Source: Amycolatopsis benzoatilytica AK 16/65 (GTDB taxonomy: Bacteria > Actinomycetota > Actinomycetes > Mycobacteriales > Pseudonocardiaceae). From it: 64,000 bases of DNA. The DNA lies in assembly GCF_000383915.1 (NCBI RefSeq), contig NZ_KB912942.1, positions 3,207,195 to 3,271,194 of the forward strand, given 5' to 3'. This document shows, one piece after another, positions 25,163 to 33,915 of this stretch (its first letter is position 1; each line of letters opens with the position of its first letter). A model generated the notes under the pieces. That model was given only the letters and a program-made list of their open reading frames with translations, had not been told where the DNA came from and made no database searches. Made by a program: the position numbers and the translations under genes.

Positions 25163-26917
25163 ATGTCCGCCGTGGCACCGCGCGACTACTCCGACGACGA
25201 CACCGGCCCCTTGTCCCGGGTTCCGGGCGAACCGCCTGTGTCCCCGTCCGATTCCGCGCCGCCACGCCCGCGTCCGGACCAGTCGCGGCGCCCTCGCCGC
25301 CCGGACGCGGCGCGGCAGTCCGAGCGCACCGGCGAGCCGCGCCTTCCCCGCGCCGACGACTCCGGCGTCGCTTGGCCCGCCGCGGACGAGAAGCCCGCTC
25401 CCCCTCGGCGGGCAGCGCCGCCCCGCGCTCAGCGCAGCGACGGACGAGCCGGTAACCGCCGTGCGACCCCCGGCTCCGGGCAGTCCGGCGAGCTGCGCCT
25501 GCCCTCCGCCGCCCGTGCTCCGCGAGACACCGCGAACCCGCGCAGGAGCACGCAATCCGACGAACTGCGCGTGCCGCCCCGTCCTGGCGGCCCCCCGCCC
25601 CCGACCGCCCGCCGTCGCCCGCCGAGCCAGCCGAAGCAGTCCGAAAAGGACGCTTCGGCCACGGATGACCCGATGGGCCATGGACACGGACATGGCCACG
25701 GACATGGCCCGGCCGCCCCGGCGTCGCAACGGGTCCGCAAGCTGCTCGTCTGGTTGCTGGCCCCGCTTGCCGTCCTGACCGTCGTCGGCATGGCGGTCCT
25801 CTACCCGTGGGGCACCTCCCTGCCGACCAGCACCGTCCCGCAGGGCACTCCGGTGCAGGCGACGATCACGACCGCCACCTCCGGTCCGTGCCTGCAGCAG
25901 GGCCAGGTCCAGGTCGGTTCGCAGCCGGACCCGAACGCCAAGCCGTGCCTCACCGCCGATCTGCAGATGACCGACGGCGCGGCCACCGGGAAACCGATCC
26001 GGCTCACCGTCCCGATCGAACCCGGCACCCCGCGGTTCTCCGCCGGCGACAAGGTCGTCCTCGCCTACAACGGCGGCAACCCGGCCGATCCGCAGTCCTA
26101 CGTCCTGGTCGACTTCCAGCGCGGCACGCCGCTGGTGCTGCTTGCCGCCCTGTTCGCCGTCGCGGTGCTCGTGCTGGGCCGCTGGCAGGGCCTGGCCGCG
26201 CTCGTCGCGCTGGGCCTGAGCTTCGTGGTGATCGTCCTGTTCGTGCTGCCCGCGATCCTGGCCGGCGAGAATCCGCTGCTGGTCGCGATCGCCGGCGCGG
26301 GCGCGATCATGTTCATCGCGCTGTACCTGACCCACGGGCTGACCGCGAGAACCTCGGTCGCGGTGCTCGGCACCCTGGTCAGCCTCGCGCTGATCGGGAT
26401 CCTGTCCGCGATCTTCTCCGCCGCCGCGTCGCTGACCGGTCTCGACGAGGGCACCACGACGCTCATCTCCTCGCTCGGCCACGGCATCGACGCCCGCGGG
26501 CTGTTGCTGGCCGGGATCGTGATCGGCGCGCTGGGCGTGCTGGACGACGTCACGATCACCCAGACCAGCGCGGTCTGGGAGCTGCGGCGCGCGAACCCGG
26601 CGCTCGGCTGGCGCGAGCTGTACCGCTCCGGTCTGCGGATCGGCCGGGACCACGTCGGCTCCGCGGTGAACACGCTGGTGATGGCCTACGCGGGCGCCGC
26701 GCTCCCGGTGATGCTGTACTCGGCGATCTCCGGCGTCGGCCTCGGCGCGCTTCTCGGCAGCGAGGACATCGCCGCGGAAATCATCCGGACTCTGGCCGGT
26801 TCGGTCGGCATCGTCGCGGCCGTCCCGGTCACCACCGTGCTGGCCGCCCTGATCGCCGCACGCGAGCCGGTGGACCACCTCCTCAGCACCACGAACCTCG
26901 CTGAGACACACGAGTAA
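25163..26917 (+). CDS. YibE/F-like membrane protein with long disordered, His-rich N terminus
   Basis: 584 residues. The N-terminal about 170 are Pro/Arg/Ser-rich with three spaced repeats of QSxELRLP type (QSGELRLP, QSDELRVP), then a run of alternating His-Gly (about 171-182). A membrane helix follows (about 195-215), an extracytoplasmic beta-rich part (220-315), and seven or so C-terminal helices matching YibE/F (DDVTITQTSAVWELRRANP). The family is thought to be a permease of unknown substrate; the His-Gly run suggests metal binding (inference). GGGAGG precedes ATG 25163. Confidence 0.82.
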   Translation: MSAVAPRDYSDDDTGPLSRVPGEPPVSPSDSAPPRPRPDQSRRPRRPDAARQSERTGEPRLPRADDSGVAWPAADEKPAPPRRAAPPRAQRSDGRAGNRRATPGSGQSGELRLPSAARAPRDTANPRRSTQSDELRVPPRPGGPPPPTARRRPPSQPKQSEKDASATDDPMGHGHGHGHGHGPAAPASQRVRKLLVWLLAPLAVLTVVGMAVLYPWGTSLPTSTVPQGTPVQATITTATSGPCLQQGQVQVGSQPDPNAKPCLTADLQMTDGAATGKPIRLTVPIEPGTPRFSAGDKVVLAYNGGNPADPQSYVLVDFQRGTPLVLLAALFAVAVLVLGRWQGLAALVALGLSFVVIVLFVLPAILAGENPLLVAIAGAGAIMFIALYLTHGLTARTSVAVLGTLVSLALIGILSAIFSAAASLTGLDEGTTTLISSLGHGIDARGLLLAGIVIGALGVLDDVTITQTSAVWELRRANPALGWRELYRSGLRIGRDHVGSAVNTLVMAYAGAALPVMLYSAISGVGLGALLGSEDIAAEIIRTLAGSVGIVAAVPVTTVLAALIAAREPVDHLLSTTNLAETHE

Positions 26918-26994
26918 CACCCGGCATCCCCCGGCACGGGCGGACACCGCGCGGGCGGCTACGTTGGCCGCGTCGCCGCATCCGAGGAGGCGTC

Positions 26995-27255
26995 GTGTTC
27001 TCAGCCGTCCTGGCCGGACCCCGGGTCACCGTGCACCTGATCCGAAGGCTGTTCGCGTCCGCGCTCGAGGCAGCCGAGACCGTCCCGCGGATCGCGACCG
27101 CGCTCGACGAGGTCCGCGCGACGCTGCGCCACCTGGAACGGCTGCTCGCCTACGTCGCCGAAGAACTCCCCGAACTGACCGACCAGCTGGACCGCATCCG
27201 CGCCCAGGTGGCCGCCCTGGAAACCCGCGCCGAAGAACCCGCCGGACGCGAATAG
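26995..27255 (+). CDS. Small amphipathic helical protein, unknown function
   Basis: 86 residues starting GTG with GAGGAGG 4 bases upstream. A short hydrophobic N terminus (VFSAVLAGPRVTVHLIRRLF) is followed by a long Leu-rich helix (LRHLERLLAYVAEELPELTD and on) with a coiled-coil-like spacing and an acidic end. I do not recognise a family. It converges with the next gene with only 4 bases between stops. Confidence 0.65.
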   Translation: MFSAVLAGPRVTVHLIRRLFASALEAAETVPRIATALDEVRATLRHLERLLAYVAEELPELTDQLDRIRAQVAALETRAEEPAGRE

Positions 27256-27259
27256 CCCA

Positions 27260-27904
27260 TTACAGCGTGGCGACAAAGCGGCTGACCGCTTCCATCGGGA
27301 ATCGCTGCAGGTATTTTCCCGCCGGGGCCGCCGAGGCAAGCCGGTAGAGCGGCCGTTCCGGCACCGCGTCTCCGCGGGCTTCCGCGCGCAGCTCCGCGAC
27401 CAGCAGCTCGGAGAACACCAGGCCGTTGGCATCGGTGTTGTTCAGCACCGCGTCCGCCAGCCGGCGCAGCTGCAGCGCGCCGAGTTCGCGGCCGCCGGTG
27501 CCGGAGAACACCGCCAGGTCGAGCTTTACCGCACGCCGCCGGCGCGGGACGGTCACCAGGAGCGAGACAGTGCGGCTGCCCCGGACGTCGCTGATCACCA
27601 CGTCCATCCGGGGCGCTTCCAGCAGGTCCATCCGCCGGGTGCCCCAGGTGCGGACCACCAGTGTGGTGCCCTCCAGCCAGATCCGCCTGCGGTACGCGTA
27701 GAGCACCACGTACACCAGCGGCAGCCCGACGACCGCGGCGACGATCAGCCCGGGCAGCTGCCCTCCGATCAGGCCGACGATCCCGCCGAACCCGGCGGCG
27801 ACGATCAGCACGCCGAACACGCCCGACCAGAGCCGGCGCTTGCGCAGTTTCGGCTCGTCGGCGAACAGCGGCACCCGCTCCGCGGCCGGTTTGTCGTCGG
27901 TCAT
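27260..27904 (-). CDS. Two-helix membrane protein of unknown function
   Basis: 214 residues. A charged N terminus is followed by two adjacent membrane helices (about 27-50 and 52-70), then a soluble beta-rich part (IWLEGTTLVVRTWGTRRMDL) that could be a PH-like domain, and a helical end. Its start overlaps the stop of the MBL-fold gene (ATGA), so the two are co-translated. No function assigned. Confidence 0.7.
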   Translation of the reverse strand: MTDDKPAAERVPLFADEPKLRKRRLWSGVFGVLIVAAGFGGIVGLIGGQLPGLIVAAVVGLPLVYVVLYAYRRRIWLEGTTLVVRTWGTRRMDLLEAPRMDVVISDVRGSRTVSLLVTVPRRRRAVKLDLAVFSGTGGRELGALQLRRLADAVLNNTDANGLVFSELLVAELRAEARGDAVPERPLYRLASAAPAGKYLQRFPMEAVSRFVATL

Positions 27905-28488
27905 TCCGCGGCCCCCGGCAGGAACGGGTTGGCGGCGCGTTCGCGGCCGATGGTCGTCGCCGGGCCGTGGCCGGGCAGGACGACCGTGTCGTCCGCGAGC
28001 GTGAGCAGTGTGCGCAACGATCTCTCCAGGTCGGCGCCGGATCCGCCGGTGCGCCCGACCGACCCGGCGAACAGCGTGTCCCCCGTGAACACCAGCCTGC
28101 CACCCTCGCCGGACTCGACGGCGAACGCCACCGATCCCGGCGTGTGCCCCGGCAGCGGGAGCACCCGGACGGCCAGCCCGGCCGCGTCGAGCACGTCCGC
28201 ACCGCCGAGCGGTTCGAACGGGCCGTCATACCACTCCGCGTCGCGCGGGTGCAGCCAAAGCGGGGCGCCGTGGCTGCGTGCCAGCTCGGCGGCGGCCCCG
28301 ACGTGGTCCGGGTGGCCGTGGGTGGCCAGCAGCGCGACCGGGGTCAGCCGGTGCTCGGACAAAGCCTCGGCCAGCGGGGCGGCGGCGCCCTCGCCGGGGT
28401 CGACGACGACGCACGGCCCTCCGGCGGCGGGCGCCAGCAGGTAGCAGTTGGACTGCAATGGACCGGCAGCGAACCCGGCGACGAGCAC
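27901..28488 (-). CDS. MBL-fold metallo-hydrolase (glyoxalase II-like)
   Basis: 195 residues. The metallo-beta-lactamase metal motif is ATHGHPDHVGAAAEL, with further ligands at PLPGHTPGSVAF, FTGDTLF and VLPGHGPATTIG. It probably hydrolyses a thioester such as a glutathione/mycothiol-type adduct or lactoylthiol. GTG 28488 is chosen because GGGAGG lies 8 bases upstream; a GTG at 28521 is in frame. In mycobacteria a glyoxalase II-like gene lies at the same place, next to the cyclophilin and rel genes (Rv2581c-Rv2583c), so synteny supports the call. Confidence 0.88.
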   Translation of the reverse strand: MLVAGFAAGPLQSNCYLLAPAAGGPCVVVDPGEGAAAPLAEALSEHRLTPVALLATHGHPDHVGAAAELARSHGAPLWLHPRDAEWYDGPFEPLGGADVLDAAGLAVRVLPLPGHTPGSVAFAVESGEGGRLVFTGDTLFAGSVGRTGGSGADLERSLRTLLTLADDTVVLPGHGPATTIGRERAANPFLPGAAE

Positions 28489-28624
28489 AGCGCTCACCTC
28501 CCGGGAAGCGGCCTTGATCACGACGCGGAGAAGACTAGCCGCCCCTGTACAGAGTCCTAACAGGCTGTGCCCATACACTGCCGCTACCTCAGACGTGTGA
28601 CTTCGAGCGGAAACTGGAGGGCGG

Positions 28625-29500
28625 GTGGCGACCAACCAGCAGCGCCGAGAAGCCGCTAAGCGCAAACTCGAGCGGCAGCTCGTGCGCCGGGCGGAAAAGG
28701 CGAAGCGACGCAAGATCGTGGGCGCTGGAGTGGTCGGCGGTGTCGTCCTCATCGTCGCCGGGCTCGTGGTGTGGATCGTGAACAGCAACGGCAGCAGCGA
28801 CACGCCCGCCGCCGCCGAGTCGCCGTCCAGCAGCGCGGCACCGGCGCCGAGCGCCACGAACATCCCCACGCAGCGCACCGCGCTTCCCAAGCGCACCAAG
28901 GCCCTGCCGAACCCGACGACCTGCTCCTACGCGGCGGACACCAAGCCGTCGTCGAAGAAGCCGACGGTCCCGGACGGCAAGAACGTGCCTTCGACCGGCA
29001 CCGTGACGATCACGATGAAGTCGACGCAGGGCGACATCCCGCTGACGCTGGACCGCTCGCTCGCGCCGTGCACCGTGAACGCGTTCGAAAGCCTGGCCAA
29101 GCAGGGCTTCTACACCGACACGATCTGCCACCGCCTCGGCGTTTCCGGCCTGCAGATGCTGCAGTGCGGCGACCCGGACGCGAAGGGCGACGTGACCACG
29201 GACGGCCGTGGCGGCCCCGGGTTCACCGTGCCGGACGAGTTCATCGACGGCATGAAGTACGGCCGCGGCATCCTCGCGATGGCCAACACCGGCCAGCCGA
29301 ACAGCGGCGGCAGCCAGTTCTTCATGGTCTACGGCGACGCCGAGCTGAACCCGCAGTACACGATCTTCGGCAGCATCTCTGACGAGGGCCTCAAGGTGCT
29401 CGACAAGATCGCGAAGACCGGCATCGGCGCGGTCGGCCAGGACGGCATGACCGGCGAGCCCAAGGAACCGGTCAAGTTCACCGCGGTGACCGTCTCCTGA
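28625..29500 (+). CDS. Membrane-anchored cyclophilin-type peptidyl-prolyl isomerase
   Basis: 291 residues. The N terminus is basic and cytosolic, followed by one membrane helix (about 35-57), a Ser/Ala/Pro linker, and a cyclophilin domain from about 130 (ITMKSTQGDIPLTLDRSLAP, ICHRLGVSGLQMLQCGDP, GSQFFMVYGD). It catalyses proline isomerisation outside the membrane. GTG 28625 has GGAGGG upstream; a TACACT box at 28574-28579 is the likely -10. It corresponds to PpiB next to rel in mycobacteria. Confidence 0.9.
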   Translation: MATNQQRREAAKRKLERQLVRRAEKAKRRKIVGAGVVGGVVLIVAGLVVWIVNSNGSSDTPAAAESPSSSAAPAPSATNIPTQRTALPKRTKALPNPTTCSYAADTKPSSKKPTVPDGKNVPSTGTVTITMKSTQGDIPLTLDRSLAPCTVNAFESLAKQGFYTDTICHRLGVSGLQMLQCGDPDAKGDVTTDGRGGPGFTVPDEFIDGMKYGRGILAMANTGQPNSGGSQFFMVYGDAELNPQYTIFGSISDEGLKVLDKIAKTGIGAVGQDGMTGEPKEPVKFTAVTVS

Positions 29501-29520
29501 CGGCAGGTTCAGACCGAAAG

Positions 29521-29574
29521 TCCGGGAAGGGGCCCCTTGAGGGAATCTAAGTCTCTCAAGGGGCCCTTCCCGGA
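29521..29574. repeat. Dispersed hairpin repeat, copy B
   Basis: Arms 29521-29544 and 29552-29574 pair with one extra G and a single mismatch around the loop ATCTAAG. It sits exactly between the convergent cyclophilin and enoyl-CoA hydratase genes and would act as a two-way terminator. Confidence 0.8.
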
Positions 29575-29585
29575 CTGCGCGACCG

Positions 29586-30362
29586 TCAGCGGTAGGTGAA
29601 CTGAGGGGCCCGCCGGTTCAGGAACGCGTCCACGCCCTCCGCGTAGTCCTCCCCGTGCAACGCGGCCAGCCGGATCTCCTCGACCTCCCGGTCCGGCTTC
29701 TCCGCCCCCGCCACGATCTTCTCGATGATCCGGTTCATCCCCCGGATCGACGCCTGCGACCGCCCGCACAGCGTCCCGGTGAACCGCGCCGTCGCAGCTT
29801 CCAGCCCGTCCGCCGGGAACACGTCGTTGACCAGCCCGACCTCCCGCGCCCGCCCGGCATCGACGAGTTCCCCGGACAGCAGGAAGTACTTCGCGTGCGC
29901 CGGCCCGACCAGCGACACCAGCTGCCGCGTCGAGGCGAAGTGGTAGACGATGCCCAGCTTCGCCGGGGTGATCCCGAACCGGGCGTCCTCGGCGGCGAAC
30001 CGGAAATCGCAGGCCACCGCGATCTGGCAGCCGCCGCCGATGCAATTGCCCTGGACCATCGCGACCGACGGTTTGCGCATCGCGGTCAGCGCCGCGACCG
30101 CGGCATCCACCGCCTCGTCATACCGCGCGGCCGCGTCGGCAGTCGATCGCAGCTCCCGGAACTCGCCGATGTCCGCGCCCGCGGAGAAGTGCTTGCCCGC
30201 ACCGGTCAGCACGAGCACCTTCACCTCCGGATCGGCCTCGACCTCGGCCACCACCCCGGGGATCGCCGCCCACATCCCGTGGCTGATCGCATTCATTTTC
30301 TCCGGCCGGGAGAACGTCAACCGGGCCACAGCACCGTCGCGGGTGAACTCGAGTCCGTCCAT
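29586..30362 (-). CDS. Enoyl-CoA hydratase/isomerase (crotonase) family protein
   Basis: 258 residues. Crotonase motifs are visible: KVLVLTGAGKHFSAGADIGE (oxyanion hole) and MVQGNCIGGGCQIAVACDFR. The catalytic region (APAKLG-like TPAKLGIVYH) suggests a hydratase or isomerase, but the exact reaction on acyl-CoA is unknown. A minus-strand TAGGGT box ends 6 bases before ATG 30362, so the transcript is probably leaderless. It interrupts the cyclophilin-rel adjacency seen in mycobacteria. Confidence 0.88.
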   Translation of the reverse strand: MDGLEFTRDGAVARLTFSRPEKMNAISHGMWAAIPGVVAEVEADPEVKVLVLTGAGKHFSAGADIGEFRELRSTADAAARYDEAVDAAVAALTAMRKPSVAMVQGNCIGGGCQIAVACDFRFAAEDARFGITPAKLGIVYHFASTRQLVSLVGPAHAKYFLLSGELVDAGRAREVGLVNDVFPADGLEAATARFTGTLCGRSQASIRGMNRIIEKIVAGAEKPDREVEEIRLAALHGEDYAEGVDAFLNRRAPQFTYR

Positions 30363-30368
30363 TCCCGC

Positions 30369-30374
30369 ACCCTA
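30369..30374 (-). promoter_or_regulatory. -10 box of a probable leaderless transcript (enoyl-CoA hydratase)
   Basis: Minus-strand TAGGGT, 6 bases before ATG 30362. Confidence 0.5.
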
Positions 30375-30588
30375 ACCGGCACCAGCCCGCAAATCCGGGC
30401 GCTGTGAGCCGATCGGCTCACCGCGCAGCCAGTTCCCTCACCTCGCCGAACACCGGCTCCAGCTGGTGCCGCACGATGTTCGCGCAGATCTCAGCCCGCG
30501 CCGCGGCGTCCGAAGTGGACAGTCCGGCGAGGGCACCCGACGCTTCCGCCGGGGCGCTTCCCGCCGCCGGCCGCGACCGCGTCGCGAG

Positions 30589-32919
30589 CTACGACGCCGA
30601 GGTCACCCGGTACACGTCGTAGACCCCCTCCACGCCCCGGACCACCTTCAGCACGTGCCCGAGGTGCTTCGGATCGCCCATCTCGAACGAGAACCGCGAC
30701 ACCGCCACCCGGTCCCGGGAGGTGGTGACCGACGCGGACAGGATGTTCACCTTCTCGTCCGCGAGCACCTTGGTCACGTCCGACAGCAGCCGGTGCCGGT
30801 CCAGCGCCTCGACCTGGATCGCCACCAGGAACACCGAGGACGACGACGGCGCCCACTCCACCTCGACCAGCCGCTCCGGCTGGTTGCGCAGATCGTCGGC
30901 GTTCGTGCAGTCGGTGCGGTGCACGCTGACGCCGCCGCCGCGGGTCACGAAGCCGAGGATCTCATCGCCCGGCACCGGCGTGCAGCAACGGGCCAGCTTC
31001 GCCCAGACGTCGCTGGCGCCCTTGACGATCACGCCGACGTCGTTCGACCCGCGACGCCGGGTAACGGTGGACGGCGTGGCCCTCTCGGCCAGCTCCTCCT
31101 CCGCCTCCTCGACCCCGCCGATGAGCGCGACCAGCCGCTGCACCACGTGTTTCGCGCTGGTGTGGCCCTCCCCGACCGCAGCGTACAGCGACGAGATGTC
31201 ACCGTGCCGCAGCTCGGTCGCGACCGAGCCCATCGACTCCGCCGACACGAGCCGCTGAATCGGCAGCCCGACCTTGCGGATCTCCTTGGTGATCGCTTCC
31301 TTGCCCGCGTCGATCGCCTCGTCGCGGCGCTCCTTCGCGAACCACTGCCGGATCTTCGCCCGCGCCTTCGGCGAACCCGCGAACTGCAGCCAGTCGCGGC
31401 TCGGCCCGGCAGTCTCCGCCTTCGACGTGAAAATCTCGACGACCTCGCCGTTCTCGAGCTTCCGCTCGAGCGCGACCAGCCGCCCGTTCACCCGGGCGCC
31501 GATGCAGCGGTGGCCGACCTCGGTGTGCACCGCGTACGCGAAGTCCACCGGCGTCGAGTCCGCGGGCAACGTGATCACGTCGCCCTTCGGCGTGAACACG
31601 AAGATCTCGCGCGCGGCCAGCTCGTAGCGCAGCGATTCGAGGAAATCGCCCGGGTCCGCGGCCTCGCGCTGCCAGTCGAGCAGCTGCCGCATCCACGCGA
31701 TCTCGTCCAGCTCCATGCCGCTGTTGCTGGCGTGAGTGCCCTTGGTTTCCTTGTACCGCCAGTGCGCGGCGATGCCGTACTCGGCCGTGCGGTGCATGTC
31801 GTAGGTGCGGATCTGCACCTCGAGCGGCTTGCCGTCCGGCCCGATCACCGTGGTGTGCAGCGACTGGTACACGCCGAACCGCGGCTGTGCGATGTAATCC
31901 TTGAACCGCCCCGGCACCGGCTGCCACAGCGCATGCACCACACCCATCGCGGCATAACAGTCGCGCACGTCCTCCACCAGGATCCGCACACCGACCAGGT
32001 CGTGGATATCGTCCAGGTCGCGGCCGCGGACGATCATCTTCTGGTGAATCGAGTAATAGTGCTTCGGTCGCCCCTCGACCTTCGCGGTGATCCGCGACGA
32101 CACCAGATTGTTCGTCAGGTCCGCGATCACCTTGCGCAAGTAGGTGTCACGCGAGGGCGCGCGGTCAGCGACCAGCCGGACGATCTCGTCGTACTTCTTC
32201 GGCTGCAGAATCGCGAACGCGAGATCCTCCAGCTCCCACTTGACCGTCGCCATGCCAAGCCGGTGCGCAAGCGGAGCCAGCACTTCGAGCGTCTCACGCG
32301 CCTTGCGAGCCTGCTTCTCCGGCGGCAGGAAGCGCATCGTGCGCATGTTGTGCAGCCGGTCGGCGAGCTTGATGACCAGCACCCGCGGGTCCTTCGCCAT
32401 CGCGATGACCATCTTGCGGATGGTCTCCGCCTCAGCCGACGTGCCGAGCTTCACCTTGTCCAGCTTCGTGACACCGTCGACGAGCTCGCCGACCTTGTCG
32501 TTGAAATCCGACTTCAGCTGCTCCAGCGAGTAGCCGGTGTCCTCCACCGTGTCGTGCAGCAACGCCGCGACCAGCGTGGTGGTGTCCATGCCAAGCTCAG
32601 CGAGAATGGTCGCGACCGCGAGCGGATGGGTGATGTACGGATCGCCGGACTTCCGCCGCTGCGAACGGTGCAGCTCCTCGGCCACGTCGTAGGCATGCTG
32701 CAGCTGCGTCAGGTCCGCGTTCGGATGCATCTCGCGATGGATGACGGCGAGCGGCTCGAGCACCTGCTTGACCGGAGCGGCACGCTGCGCGGTGATCCGC
32801 CGCGCCAGCCGAGCCCGGACCCGCCGGGTCGCCGAGGGACTCGGCGCCGCGCCGTTCACCCTCGCCCCGTTCGTCCCGGTCTCCGCGGCAGTGACCCCGG
32901 CGTCGAGCTCTTGGCTCAC
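30589..32919 (-). CDS. rel: Bifunctional (p)ppGpp synthetase/hydrolase
   Basis: 776 residues. The hydrolase HD domain is intact ([25 protein letters not shown]). The synthetase domain carries [10 protein letters not shown], the RxKD form seen in bifunctional Rel proteins (the synthetase-only form is ExDD). TGS ([14 protein letters not shown]), a Cys-containing zinc-finger region ([13 protein letters not shown]) and a C-terminal ACT domain follow. It makes and destroys the stringent-response alarmone on the ribosome. GTG 32919 is chosen because GGAGG lies 5 bases upstream; longer in-frame starts exist. A very strong hairpin lies 175-263 bases upstream. Confidence 0.96.
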   Translation of the reverse strand: MSQELDAGVTAAETGTNGARVNGAAPSPSATRRVRARLARRITAQRAAPVKQVLEPLAVIHREMHPNADLTQLQHAYDVAEELHRSQRRKSGDPYITHPLAVATILAELGMDTTTLVAALLHDTVEDTGYSLEQLKSDFNDKVGELVDGVTKLDKVKLGTSAEAETIRKMVIAMAKDPRVLVIKLADRLHNMRTMRFLPPEKQARKARETLEVLAPLAHRLGMATVKWELEDLAFAILQPKKYDEIVRLVADRAPSRDTYLRKVIADLTNNLVSSRITAKVEGRPKHYYSIHQKMIVRGRDLDDIHDLVGVRILVEDVRDCYAAMGVVHALWQPVPGRFKDYIAQPRFGVYQSLHTTVIGPDGKPLEVQIRTYDMHRTAEYGIAAHWRYKETKGTHASNSGMELDEIAWMRQLLDWQREAADPGDFLESLRYELAAREIFVFTPKGDVITLPADSTPVDFAYAVHTEVGHRCIGARVNGRLVALERKLENGEVVEIFTSKAETAGPSRDWLQFAGSPKARAKIRQWFAKERRDEAIDAGKEAITKEIRKVGLPIQRLVSAESMGSVATELRHGDISSLYAAVGEGHTSAKHVVQRLVALIGGVEEAEEELAERATPSTVTRRRGSNDVGVIVKGASDVWAKLARCCTPVPGDEILGFVTRGGGVSVHRTDCTNADDLRNQPERLVEVEWAPSSSSVFLVAIQVEALDRHRLLSDVTKVLADEKVNILSASVTTSRDRVAVSRFSFEMGDPKHLGHVLKVVRGVEGVYDVYRVTSAS

Positions 32920-33093
32920 CCGCACCTCCAGCTTGCGTTCGTGCGGCCTGCGAAGCTCCAGCGTAGCCGCTGAAGCTGTGGCGACCGACACCCACGCCCG
33001 CTCCCGGGTGACCAGGCCGCCGCCTTCCCTGATTACAACGCGTGGCGAGGGCAATTAATTCGTGTCTTTGGCGCCGACTCCGTCGGCGCGGGC

Positions 33094-33182
33094 GGGATCG
33101 CCTTTAAGTCGGCGTCTGGAGGGAGCGGCGAGCCCGGCCGGGGGCCGGTCACGCCGCTCCCTCCAGACGCCGACGCGATCCC
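33094..33182. repeat. Giant inverted repeat upstream of rel
   Basis: Perfect 23-base arms at 33108-33130 and 33152-33174 surround a 21-base GC-rich loop. Outer arms GGGATCGC (33094-33101) and GCGATCCC (33175-33182) extend the stem by 8 pairs, with a 6-base AT-rich bulge (33102-33107). The total is 31 pairs, far stronger than the ordinary terminators in the window. Confidence 0.85.
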
Positions 33183-33227
33183 GCGGGGGTGGTCGGGTGA
33201 GGGGGGTAGCTGGCCGGAGGGGGGCAG

Positions 33228-33315
33228 GTGAGCGGTCGCGGAACTGCGGGGGCGCGTGAGCGTTAGCGGTCGCGGGACCGCGGGGGCGCGTGAGCGTTGC
33301 GGTCGCGGGACGGCG
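33228..33315. repeat. Degenerate tandem direct repeat
   Basis: Two and a half units of about 28-34 bases, each beginning GTGAGCG and containing CGGTCGCGG, at 33228-33255, 33256-33289 and 33290-33315. No coding sense. Confidence 0.6.
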
Positions 33316-33344
33316 AGAAGGGGCGAGTGAGGCGGGTCATGCGA

Positions 33345-33377
33345 AAGGCGCTGTCCCGGAGAGTGGGACAGCGCCTT
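33345..33377 (-). terminator. Intrinsic terminator of the sec-apt operon
   Basis: Perfect 13-base stem (AAGGCGCTGTCCC at 33345-33357 with its complement at 33365-33377), 7-base loop, and TTTCGC following on the minus strand. It lies 20 bases after the apt stop. Confidence 0.85.
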
Positions 33378-33396
33378 CGTCACGGCATCTCAAACG

Positions 33397-33915
33397 TCAG
33401 ACCTTGCGCAGGGCCTCCACGCTCCGTCCGCCCAGCGCTGCCCGGCCGCCCAGGGAGGCCAGTTCCAGCACCACCGATACGCCGGTCACGGTGGCACCGG
33501 CGTCCTCTAGCAGCTTCGCGGTCGCCGCGACTGTGCCGCCGGTGGCCAGGACGTCGTCCAGCACGGCGATCCGCTGGCCCGGCTGGACCACGCCGGCGGG
33601 CAGTTCGACGCTGGCCGTGCCGTACTCCAGCGAGTAGTCGACCCGGCCGGCCACCGCCGGGAGCTTGCCCGGCTTGCGAACCAGCACCACTCCGAGGCCG
33701 CGCGAGTACCCTGCCGCCGCGGCGAGCAGGAATCCGCGGGCCTCGACGCCGGCGACCAGGTCGGCCTCCGGGTCCAGGCTTTCCGCCAGCGCGTCGGTGA
33801 CCGCGGCGAAGCCGGGACCGTCGGCGAACAGCGGGCTCAGATCGCGGAACAACACGCCGGGTTCCGGGAAGTCCGGCACCTCCGCGATCAGATCCAGTGC
33901 TTCGTCGAGCCTCAA
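33397..33915 (-). CDS. apt: Adenine phosphoribosyltransferase
   Basis: 172 residues. It converts adenine and PRPP to AMP in purine salvage. PRPP-binding motif VLDDVLATGGTVAA and the N-terminal VPDFPEPGVLFRDLSPL are typical. There is no ATG or GTG at the right place: the start is TTG at 33915, which overlaps the secF stop (TTGA). Translation is therefore probably coupled to secF. The same secD-secF-apt-rel order occurs in mycobacteria. Confidence 0.92.
   Translation of the reverse strand: MRLDEALDLIAEVPDFPEPGVLFRDLSPLFADGPGFAAVTDALAESLDPEADLVAGVEARGFLLAAAAGYSRGLGVVLVRKPGKLPAVAGRVDYSLEYGTASVELPAGVVQPGQRIAVLDDVLATGGTVAATAKLLEDAGATVTGVSVVLELASLGGRAALGGRSVEALRKV

Larger units (their letters stand above)
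33055..33396. other. Structured intergenic region between apt and rel
   Basis: No gene is seen. Reading in the direction of rel it holds the apt terminator (33345-33377), degenerate direct repeats (33228-33315), a giant hairpin (33094-33182) and a small perfect hairpin, GCGCCGAC-TCC-GTCGGCGC (33071-33089). An AT-rich stretch with a likely rel promoter then begins (about 33020-33060). Confidence 0.6.
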
